From Candidatus Rifleibacteriota bacterium (GTDB lineage: Bacteria; Muiribacteriota; Ozemobacteria; Ozemobacterales; Ozemobacteraceae), in assembly GCA_015233565.1 (NCBI GenBank), contig JADFXM010000027.1, positions 1 through 64,000 on the forward strand: a stretch of 64,000 nucleotides of DNA. The letters are read 5' to 3'. The translations under genes were made by a program, and so were the position numbers. Positions 1 to 7,511 of the stretch are shown here, in pieces. The notes beneath the pieces are model-generated. The model searched no databases. It was not told where the DNA came from and saw only the letters and a list, made by a program, of their open reading frames with translations. The stretch's first letter is position 1. Each line of letters starts with the position of its first letter.

Positions 1-250
1 ATAAACGCCTTACTTTTACTAACTTGTCAGCAAGACATTTGTCCATTTCACTTTCATCGATAAAAGTTTCAAATTCCTTATCCAGAAACTCGTAGGGGAC
101 AGCCCAATCGATGTCTTTGAAGACTTCTGGAAAAAAATAGCTCATGAAATCTTTAAAATAGAGACCTATAATGTACTTCCAAGGCGAATCGTATTTTCCC
201 TGGAAGGTTTCATTGGTGGAATCTGAAGATTGAATTTCGTTATTTTCCAT
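1..250 (-). CDS. Rpn-type PD-(D/E)XK nuclease/transposase-like protein, N-terminal part (runs off window)
   Basis: This open frame is missing from the ORF track because it runs off the left edge. It begins MENNEIQSSDS, followed by SPWKYIIGLYFKDFM and then FFPEVFKDIDW and YEFLDKEFE. This order (W-K..I..YF..FM.FFFPE.hkdIDW...YEFLDKE) is what I know from the N-terminus of the Rpn/DUF4351-type family related to YhgA-like transposases, whose PD-(D/E)XK nuclease fold acts on DNA. Only about 83 codons are visible, so the catalytic residues cannot be checked. A Shine-Dalgarno AGGTGAG lies about 8 bases before the ATG. The leader of this gene is duplicated 165 bp upstream. Family assignment is fairly secure; whether the gene is intact is unknown. 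Confidence 0.75.
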   Translation of the reverse strand, partial: MENNEIQSSDSTNETFQGKYDSPWKYIIGLYFKDFMSYFFPEVFKDIDWAVPYEFLDKEFETFIDESEMDKCLADKLVKVRRL

Positions 251-376
251 CAAAAAATTCTCACCTGCTTTCGAAGAAATATTTTTTCAAAAAAATTCTT
301 GATAATACTGAATTTATAGCACTTAAAGGATGTTTTTGCAAATAGCTAGTAATACGGATTAATCTAAATTCAAGAT

Positions 377-490
377 TTAACTACATTTCCGAACCGGTCT
401 ATCCTTATTTTCCATCGAAATCGCCACCTGCTTTCAAAAACCATTTTTCCAAGGAAAGAAGTTTCAGAAAATTGAATTCTGTAGCATTGC
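377..490 (-). repeat. Degenerate second copy of the Rpn-type gene leader and first codons
   Basis: The stretch TATTTTCCATC ... CACCTGCTTTC upstream of the Rpn-type gene (about 240-330) recurs at about 405-490 with indels, in the same orientation. It again contains an ATG (complement of 413-415) with an SD 8 bases upstream. The frame reads MENKDRPVRKCS and stops after 12 codons. This looks like the 5' remnant of a second family member whose body was lost. The alignment was made by eye. Confidence 0.5.
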
Positions 491-579
491 AAAGGAATTG
501 CTGTAAACACTTTTTTAACATCGTAGACGCTCACTCATTGTACAATTTCTCGAATTACGAGTCCAAAAACGAGATTTCA

Positions 580-851
580 TCACGTGAGGAAAATTGAGTG
601 TATCACAAAGCTTTTCCACTCTGTCTTGTCCCATTCATATCGCAGTTTATCGATAAATTGGGTAGTGTCAAATCTTTCCAGATCTCTTTTCCCAAGCAAT
701 GTAAATCCATTATATTGGCCTTCGAAACGCTGGATTTATCAGTTGTGTAAAAAATGTCATGAACTATTTTTTCAACCAATCTCAAACGGTCCACCGTTTT
801 CAAAGGTTTTACATGGTTCAAGTAGATCTGTTCAACAGTTTCAGTAAGCAT
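580..851 (-). pseudogene. Antitoxin-like small protein, frameshifted
   Basis: The frame starting at ATG 851 reads MLTETVEQIYLNHVKPLKT, then DRLRLVEKIVHDI and IMDLHCLGKEIWKD. This resembles small VapB-like antitoxins of the type 'ETVEEIY...KPL...DRLRLVE.I..D....IMELRGLGKEIW', which usually sit before a PIN-domain toxin. After GKEIWKD the frame becomes unlike the family. The neighbouring frame continues with FDTTQFIDKLRYEWDK, the C-terminus I would expect, and ends at 580. One base missing in the T-run near 675-680 would restore the match. No toxin gene follows; next downstream is the Rpn leader remnant. The family call is from memory of related sequences. Confidence 0.55.
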
Positions 852-998
852 ATTTCTCTTCACAAACTGTACATTTCTGGTTCAATGCATTGATTCAGGT
901 AATCATTAAAAATATTATCTTGGAACCATGTTAGCAAATCTGGAATTTAGAAGCAATATTGAGAAGTTCAAAAGATTTTAATAGTTTGGAGTCAATCG

Positions 999-1718
999 TC
1001 AGAAGCAGCGTTGGCCTCGCCATTGCCAAACAACTTGTCCAATAATAGAGATTTTTTCAGGCTCCTGCCCAAGATTTAATGTATAGGCTCGGTAGTTTTT
1101 ATTGTCACTGATTACTTCAATGACATTCGAAGGCAGTCTTTGAATTCTTTTCAAAAGTGGAACTTCTCCAATAGCAATGAAATACAACCCATCAAAAATG
1201 ATTTCATTAGTACGACTGTCTATTAAAACAATATCCCCACATTTCAGTGTTGGATCCATGCCTTCATCGCTAACTTGTACAAAGAAAAAATCACCGACTT
1301 TTCCCTTGAATTGACTCATGAGTTCTGACCTTGAAAGGCCTAATTTAGCGATTACCTCTGAAAAAGACAGAAAACAACTCTTTATCCTGCTCAAATGGAA
1401 GAGATGCTTTTTGGTCGAATATTCCTTTTTTTCCTCCTGGACAAGAAAATTATCCATTTGGTTGATCGTGCTTTGACAATCATCCTCGCCGTAGGCTAGC
1501 CAATCCATTGAAACGTTACAAACCCTTGCGATGTTTGCAAGCAGTTCCGCCGGTATCAATCGTTTTCCACTAATGTAACGATAAATATTGGTTAGGGAAG
1601 TCTTTGCCTTTTTGGCTAAGCTAGCTTTCCCACCAACTTTTTCAGCAAGCTTGGAAAGCCGGGAACCTAATCCTAGCGCAAATTGAGATGGCTTTTTTGA
1701 ATCAGTAAGTTTAGTCAT
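999..1718 (-). CDS. XRE-family repressor with degenerate S24 (LexA/CI-like) domain
   Basis: The 239-aa protein has an N-terminal helix-turn-helix (about residues 15-78: KASLAKKAKTSLTNIYRYIS, then NVSMDWLAYGE). This is the XRE/Cro type that binds operator DNA. The C-terminal half (about 140-239) matches the S24 peptidase/LexA fold, with MDPTLKCGDIVLID and the Lys motif LLKRIQ. In active members the serine lies in a G-D-S-M motif. Here the motif reads DEGM, so Gly153 replaces Ser, while the candidate general base Lys190 is kept. Self-cleavage is therefore unlikely, and the protein may be a RecA-independent repressor. No strong SD precedes the ATG. It lies in accessory DNA and may be a mobile-element or prophage remnant, but no phage genes are adjacent. 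Confidence 0.85.
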   Translation of the reverse strand: MTKLTDSKKPSQFALGLGSRLSKLAEKVGGKASLAKKAKTSLTNIYRYISGKRLIPAELLANIARVCNVSMDWLAYGEDDCQSTINQMDNFLVQEEKKEYSTKKHLFHLSRIKSCFLSFSEVIAKLGLSRSELMSQFKGKVGDFFFVQVSDEGMDPTLKCGDIVLIDSRTNEIIFDGLYFIAIGEVPLLKRIQRLPSNVIEVISDNKNYRAYTLNLGQEPEKISIIGQVVWQWRGQRCF

Positions 1719-2067
1719 TTAATCAAATTATTAAAATGCGTAGAAATAAAACTTGCATTCATATTATCCATATGGTAAATTTATCTGCCAATCGGAAAAT
1801 ATTCGTGAAAAATCGAAATTACAAACACCACTATTCCTTATTTTTATATTGCAACTGAATAACACATCTTAAGAATCCTTGTAAATCAATATTTTTAAAG
1901 CGACGTGTAATGATTAAGTGAAGATAAATGAACCGGGAAACCCTCATCAAATCACATTCGATTTTCACTGTTTCCCTCATCTTAGCAAAAATGCATATCA
2001 TTGAAATTTATGTAACACTTTGATTTAAAAGAGTCTTTTGAGAATTTGTCAGTTTAAGGAGCATAAA
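1719..2067. other. Intergenic region between divergent repressor and broken gene
   Basis: AT-rich spacer between the repressor start (minus strand) and the start of the broken gene (plus strand). An imperfect inverted pair GGGAAAC/GTTTCCC about 35 bases apart (about 1935-1975) could be an operator, but it is weak. I see no gene or RNA here. Confidence 0.3.
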
Positions 2068-3621
2068 ATGGGATTGTTTATTTCAATGTTCGTGAATCCA
2101 AATGGAATTTCTGCGGAAAAATGGCAAGAGGGTTACTTTAATAGCTTAAATTTATTGAGAAACTTTCCGTTTCCGTTAGTCAGGTTGGCAGGTCATAAAA
2201 AAATTCAGCAGATCTTATTTGTTCTGGGCCTCTGAATTAACCTGTGAGACAAATTCTCCCGAAGAACACTGGAAAATAGAAGGCGACCTAAATAGTCGGA
2301 AATTTGAAGAAACATTTGTATTGTACAGGAATCTAAAGGTGTTATTTCCGTAGAGTTCTGAAAGTGCGCCAACAGAGGATATTTTGGCGCATTATTCCCC
2401 GAGTGATAATATTTTTGAAATTTCCGGAAATGATGGTTTTGGGAACAAAACCCAAGGATTTCCTTATCATTTGGCAATATTGAGTGTGGGAATTTTGTTT
2501 GAAAATCTATTTCCAAAAAAATATAATTGTACAAGGAGATATTAATCGCCGTCAATGTGAGAAAGCTATTGATTGGGCGCAGAAATTTGTGAGTGTCCCA
2601 TTAAAACTCCCTGTGGTGTGCGATTCAAAAGCTCTTTTTGAACGCCTGTGCAAAATCCATAAAAGCAACGACGCTGTCATAAGAATGTTCGAGTCGTTGT
2701 ATTGCGGTTGTGAAAACATGTTTAAATCTTTATTCGAAAATGTAAACCAGGAATTGGTATTGAAGCATCTCCACGATAGTCTTAGCCGTTATGACTCCTT
2801 AAACCAAATTGGGGCAAAAAAAATTGCCTGCAAATGGAGATTTACGAAAACTGATTGAGACAATCGCCGAAATTGGAAGCAAAAAATCTGGTTTTTCACT
2901 TACTAACTTTATTGAAGCAATGGGTGATATTTTTGTAACAATCGACCCGAGGGAAAGAAAAAAAATCAGAATGTTTTCTTCAGGAAAGGCATTCCTGTTA
3001 AACATTTTCGAAAAATTCTCCAGCATTTTAGGCGAAATTTTGGGAACTATGGAAGGAGTTGAAGTGAAGATTTCTTCAGAGGAGTTGCTCTCCATTTCCA
3101 GTTCTTACCAACCTGAAAACAAGCATCTTTTCAAGAAGATCATCAGCGATTCAGAAAAGAATTTCAAAATAATTTTTGAGGAGATAAAAAGCGCTTTTCC
3201 TGAGTATGACTCCCTCCCTGAAGCAGAAGATTGTGATGAAGATTCAGAAAAAGTGACTTCTGCCTCAGGCGTGCAATACATATTGAACCAAGCTGAACAT
3301 CAAAAAGAAAATGTCAAAAATTACCTTGAATTAGTTGAAGAGACCAGAGATGCTGTGATCAGAATATGTGAAGAGAGTCCTAATGTTTTCAAAAAAACCG
3401 AAAAAACCTTTTTCCACGAAAAAATCGTTTATTTCAGTAAGAAGAAAGGGTTTGCACTTCCGGAATTGCCCTGGCAACAAATTTTTGAAGAAAGCAATAT
3501 TCAAATATTACAGGGGTTACTGGTCCTTTCATCCTTGTTGCCAGATGAAATTATACTTCGTAATTGTTTTTTGTATTTTTTGGAAACTAAACATCGCTGG
3601 GAGAAACTATTTTCAACCTGA
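2068..3621 (+). pseudogene. Large hypothetical gene interrupted by three A-run frameshifts and one TAG
   Basis: The start is ATG 2068 with AAGGAG seven bases upstream, giving MGLFISMFVNPNGIS. The reading moves from frame 1 to 2 in an A7 run (2197-2203), crosses an in-frame TAG at 2351-2353, shifts to frame 3 in an A7 run (2515-2521) and back to frame 1 in an A8 run (2816-2823), ending at 3621. Joined, these frames give one plausible protein of about 515 residues: SYLFWASELT, GDLNSRKFEE, NKTQGFPYHLAIL, GDINRRQCEKAIDWA and LRKLIETIAEIG read through smoothly. The ORF-track entries at 2038, 2484 and 2809 are its pieces. I do not recognise a named domain. All three shifts go the same way (one extra A each). 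It overlaps the convergent next gene by 9 bp. Confidence 0.75.
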
Positions 3622-4173
3622 AAGATAAACCCTTAAAGCTCCGCTTAGCGCAAACTCTTGAAAAGCTTCTCTCATACAATATTTAAAAAAATGGAATTGT
3701 CTGCCATATACTTCCATAAATGTTTTCCCTTCCATTGAAAGCATTATGCAATCACATTGGACGTTTAATCGCGGCTGAAATTCTTTCTCAAACGTAAGAT
3801 TTTCGCTTCTTCCATAAAGGTCTTCCTGAAAATAATAAAAAGACTTTTCTTTTGCTATTTCCATCCAGTCAGATGGTGGGCTGTTTTTCAATTTTTCCAG
3901 GATTCCAATAACAACGGTATTTTCTTTCTTACTTCTATACATTATTTTATAGAATTTTTCGAGAAAAGGGATCAATTCAGCCGAAAAAACATCGCTTTTC
4001 AACTTCAAAACAACCATGTCGTCATTCTCATTTGCAGTATAAAGATTATTTGGAAAATACAGAAACTTTTCCATTTGATCCAATAATTCTTCTTTGGAAA
4101 TCTTACCCTTTTGCATCTCAGCTTTTGAAACGATCAATTCTGTAACTATTCCGATAGACAAATATTGCCCCAT
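3613..4173 (-). CDS. Hypothetical protein beginning MGQYLSIGI
   Basis: An intact 186-aa frame with AAGGA nine bases before the ATG. There is no signal peptide and no membrane segment. It is rich in Glu/Lys/Phe, with a predicted alpha/beta character (LIPFLEKFYKIMY, WMEIAKEKSFYYFQ, MREAFQEFALSGALRVYL). It is convergent with the broken 2068-3621 gene, overlapping it by 9 bp. Both proteins start with a similar MG-x-[YF]-x-S segment, so the two may form a functional pair, though this is only inference. I do not recognise the family. Confidence 0.65.
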   Translation of the reverse strand: MGQYLSIGIVTELIVSKAEMQKGKISKEELLDQMEKFLYFPNNLYTANENDDMVVLKLKSDVFSAELIPFLEKFYKIMYRSKKENTVVIGILEKLKNSPPSDWMEIAKEKSFYYFQEDLYGRSENLTFEKEFQPRLNVQCDCIMLSMEGKTFMEVYGRQFHFFKYCMREAFQEFALSGALRVYLSG

Positions 4174-4270
4174 ATCATTAATCCTTCAAATTTCAGAATT
4201 CCAATCTTTTACAGTCCTATGTTTTTCTCACTTAATACTAACCGCTCGAAGAATGAATTAAAGGGTGGGT

Positions 4271-6028
4271 TTAAGATAAAACGTTTTCGACAATACGAAA
4301 CTCCTTACCATCGATGAAGGCAATGACGGCTGTTTTGAGTGTTACCCCGGCTGGCTGAAGCATTTTTCGCCAACGTGGATCTTCGGTGTAATGCTTGAGT
4401 TCATTTTGTCCTTCTGTTATTTGTTGTTCTATCTCTGGTTCTGAGGAATTGGCTTTCAGGTATTTCAATTCGATGATCCAATTGTACAATATATCCGGGA
4501 AGCGGGCGTCGCGTTTCAGAATCAGATCGGCATATCCGCAGCTCATTTCCGGCTCTGAAAAAATCAGATATAGTTTGCTAAGATGCAAAAGTCCAACCAT
4601 TAGGCCTTTAACTGCTTTTTCGTTCATTTTAATAAAATCGCGATTTGAGAAAATACCAATTATTCGGTCAAAGAAATACTGAATAAACGGTTCGATTTTT
4701 CCGGAATAGGCTAATTCCTGTATTGTTTTACTGAGCTCGGATGTGTCGAGATTGGTGGCTGACAGTTTTTCCAATTTTGATATGAGGTGCTCCCAGTGTA
4801 GTTTCTCAATAACCAGGTTTGGAATTCGCAAAACAATATCGCCTCTTGCAATTGAATCGAAGGTCAGAAGCCCAAAATAAGTTAGAAGAGAGAAAAAATG
4901 TTTTTCGAGATAAAGCTCTTCTATTCTAAGGCGTTCTGACACTTCAGCGGTAACCTTGCCGTCAAAAGCTGTTTGCAACAATTTGGGAAAAAGAGCTTCA
5001 ACGCGCTCCGCGCCAAGTAGAAAGTCTATTTTCCCGAAGTCGCTTCGGACATTCATGTCAAGAATTTCCCTCGGATATTTCCCCAGAAGAAAAATTTCTT
5101 TGGCAAAATAGAGAACCATGTCTGGATTATAGAGCTTAATTGAACCTTCAGGATCAAACTTGTATCCATTGTAATACTTTCGTGCATCTTCCATTACTTC
5201 GTCAATTTTGAAGGGAAGACTTTTTTCGGCTATGACTCTTTGCAGCAAATCCTTTGTTTCATCTTCAGTAAAACCAAGCATCCCCGCAAACATCGGGTGA
5301 AAAGACAGGCTGGTGAAAGTGTTTGCGCCGCTGGTCAGATCATCCAGTACCAGCGGGGATACACCGGTTACATAAATTCGGTCGAAAACACGAGTTTCCG
5401 ATTCAGCAAGTTCCTTAAGTTGTTTAAAGAAGGTCTTATAAAATCCTGTTCCTTTGGTTAAATCGAGATATTCCGAACTTTTTTTTGCTGATAGCAACTC
5501 ATTGGCAAAATTGTCATATTCATCTATTAACAGAAATATTTTTCGATCAAGAAAGCCAACTGAATTTTCAAGTAACTCCATAGCGGTTTTGACATCCGGA
5601 GCTTTCAAAACCATATCGGACAATTCAGTCCCATTTGGAATCAAGGATTGATAGTTTCGAAAAAAACCGGAAATCTTAAATCGAAGTTTCGTAAAAAAAT
5701 CCTTCTGAATGCGCTCGATTCCCTGGCCAGTTTCCAATCCGGCAAATGAAAGTTTCAGGACAAAATATGAATTTTTCAATGGAGTAGGGTGTGAATGTAT
5801 GTACAAATCGTGAAAATAGAGGTCAAAATTAGGGGCTTCAGAAACATCGTAGTAACGCGCCATCATATCAAGAAAGAGACTCTTTCCAAATCGTCTTGGA
5901 CGTGCCAGGATGTGAAATGAGGTAGACAATCCTTCCAGAACCTAAATAAACTTGGTGCGATCAACGTAGAAAAAATCATCGTTTCTTAATTTTTCATAGG
6001 AACCAATACCATACGGAATTTTGATCAT
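4271..6028 (-). pseudogene. AAA-ATPase-like/PD-(D/E)XK protein with in-frame TAG at codon 29
   Basis: The natural start is ATG 6028, preceded by AGAGG. It gives IPYGIGSYEKLR and YVDRTKFI, then a TAG (5942-5944), then VLEGLSTSF, aligning residue for residue with the intact sister gene at 7417-9111. The ORF-track start at 5929 is a TTG without a good SD. After the stop come a Walker A-like RPRRFGKSLF, Walker B IFLLIDEYDNF, RIYVTGVSPLVLDDLTSG, and a C-terminal nuclease-like site ADLILKR ... IIELKYLK. These are the marks of the AAA-ATPase-like (PF09820) plus DUF1703/PD-(D/E)XK family, abundant in some bacteria and of unknown role. TAG ends other genes here (for example ispF), so readthrough is unlikely. 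It is probably a recent pseudogene, or expressed from the internal TTG without the N-terminal 33 residues. Confidence 0.8.
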
Positions 6029-6206
6029 GAAAAAACCTCTATATCCAAAGTAAGTTACAAAAAAATTATACCACGAAATAAATCCATCCAAATGAGCTTC
6101 TTGCAATATTTTATAAGAGTTGCGAATCTTCCCGCAAGGAAATCAATGGTGGCCGGAAATGTGAAATCTTTCCCCAAAAAAAGGATCTGCTAATTTTGCA
6201 AGAAGC

Positions 6207-6358
6207 GTCACTGTAGCAAATTTGCTGAAAGAAGAACTTGGCAAGCCGGTCTTGGAGCTGAGTTGAAACCACCAAAGAAAAAAATATATTATGTGTAGTT
6301 GCGTCCATCTTAATTTAGAGAGGATACAGGGCAGGCTGGAAAAAAATGCTACAGTGTC
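6207..6358. mobile_element. MITE-like element, family 1, copy 1 (152 bp, 8-bp target duplication)
   Basis: The element is bounded by GTCACTGTAGCA (6207-6218) and TGCTACAGTGTC (6347-6358), near-perfect 12-bp inverted repeats. It is flanked on both sides by the direct repeat CAAGAAGC (6199-6206 and 6359-6366). The interior shares TAGCAAATTT, a GGAGCTGAGTTGAAA-type segment, TTATGTGTAGTTGCGTCCATC and GGCTGGAAAA with the copy at 13815-13992. It carries no coding capacity. ORF-track entries at 6111 and 6143 are chance frames across it. Confidence 0.85.
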
Positions 6359-6366
6359 CAAGAAGC

Positions 6367-6773
6367 TTAAATTAGCGCCCTTCGGGCTGACTTTTAGAAA
6401 CATTACGAACCGGTAATGAATAGCCACAAACCAAAAGTATTCTTCCGGGAGCTCATGCGATAAAATCGGTCGCGACCGATAATAAATCGGCAACTGGAGC
6501 TTCTTCTATCGTTAATTTAACAGTGCTAGGTGACCCCCAATCACTTCAATCCATTTATTGCCTCGCAAATAAGGCTTGTGATATTTTTGAATCTTAAAAG
6601 CAAAATAAGGAATATCAAAAAACGTGATTTAGCAGCTGCTTTGACCTGGGGGCACATTAGGACAGTTGTATTTTTGGTGAAATTGTGGGTGCATAGAAAA
6701 TTAGAGGCAACCGAATTAATAAAAGGGAATATGCCAGGGAATTTGACATTCCCGTTGAAACAAAGTGGCATTG
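6367..6773. other. Intergenic region without convincing gene
   Basis: A 104-aa plus-strand frame (6530-6844) and a 112-aa minus-strand frame (6541-6879) cross this stretch, but neither has a good SD or a recognisable motif, and both run into the TPR gene. I see no RNA gene or strong terminator. Confidence 0.3.
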
Positions 6774-7511
6774 ATGCAATTCGTTTCAAAATTATTTGGT
6801 TTATTGTTATTGGCTCTATCAATAAATCTTCCAAGCTACTGTAGCGATCCTTTGCTAGATGCGCTAAATGAACCCGCAAACAGCGAGCATTTTGAGCACA
6901 AGCCTTCGCCCGAGGCTGAGAAATTATTGAAACGAATTCTAGCCTTAGGGGTGCATGACCCTAAAAAGGATTTGCCGTTTCTGAGGCGCTATGCAGCTCT
7001 ATATCCCTGGGATGTCCAGCAGCGAGAAAGTTACGCCAAGATTGAATTTGACATGGGTAATTATAAATCTGCATTGCAGGAATATTTCGCGTTGCTTAAA
7101 TACGTTCAAACTAATTATGTACCAGTATGTGATTTTAATATTCTTGATCAAATTTTCATTTGGAATGGAATAGGGCATTGTTATCTGAAATTTCATAAAC
7201 CAAGTAAAGCAATGGAGTATTACTGGAAGGTCAGCGAATATCAGGAGAATTTTTATACTCATCTTAATTTTGCCCGTACTTACATTCAATTAAAAGATTA
7301 TTGCAGCGCATCTTGTCATCTTGACTCGATGAAGGCCTGGCTTCCAGCACATCAAGATGATATCAGTGAAATTGAAGCCCAAATACCCAAAGATCTCCAC
7401 CGGCCTCAGTTTCGGGCTATAATACTTCCTCAAGAGCGACGCACTTGTCAACGCAGAAGACTACCGCCCATTTGCGCATGTTCGTATTGGTTGTCAGTTC
7501 TTTTGATCTGA
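6774..7511 (+). CDS. Secreted TPR-like protein, probably 3'-truncated
   Basis: I prefer ATG 6774, which gives MQFVSKLFGLLLLALSINLPSYC, a clear signal peptide; the track's start is a GTG nine bases earlier. The mature part is helical with TPR-like pairs (ESYAKIEFDMGNYKSALQEY, GHCYLKFHKPSKAMEYY, FARTYIQLKDYCSA). The last roughly 30 residues (after about RPQFRAI) are read antisense through the 3' end of the minus-strand ATPase gene and look unlike protein (QERRTCQRRR). The gene probably lost its own end when the ATPase gene arrived. No SD is obvious. The role is presumably periplasmic protein interaction; nothing more specific can be said. Confidence 0.6.
   Translation: MQFVSKLFGLLLLALSINLPSYCSDPLLDALNEPANSEHFEHKPSPEAEKLLKRILALGVHDPKKDLPFLRRYAALYPWDVQQRESYAKIEFDMGNYKSALQEYFALLKYVQTNYVPVCDFNILDQIFIWNGIGHCYLKFHKPSKAMEYYWKVSEYQENFYTHLNFARTYIQLKDYCSASCHLDSMKAWLPAHQDDISEIEAQIPKDLHRPQFRAIILPQERRTCQRRRLPPICACSYWLSVLLI

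Noticed and set aside
2484-2858. 124-aa ORF as an independent gene
   Set aside because: Its first residues (MWEFCLKIYFQKNI) are an out-of-frame reading of the upstream part, and the rest continues the broken 2068-3621 gene.
5942-5944. TAG readthrough or pyrrolysine-type recoding
   Set aside because: TAG is the normal terminator of ispF, the prepilin peptidase gene and the 48633-49577 gene, and the sister gene has an ordinary codon at the homologous position. A nonsense mutation is simpler.
6530-6879. Overlapping 104-aa and 112-aa ORFs as genes
   Set aside because: No SD, no motif, opposite-strand mirror frames in AT-rich DNA, and overlap with the better supported TPR gene.
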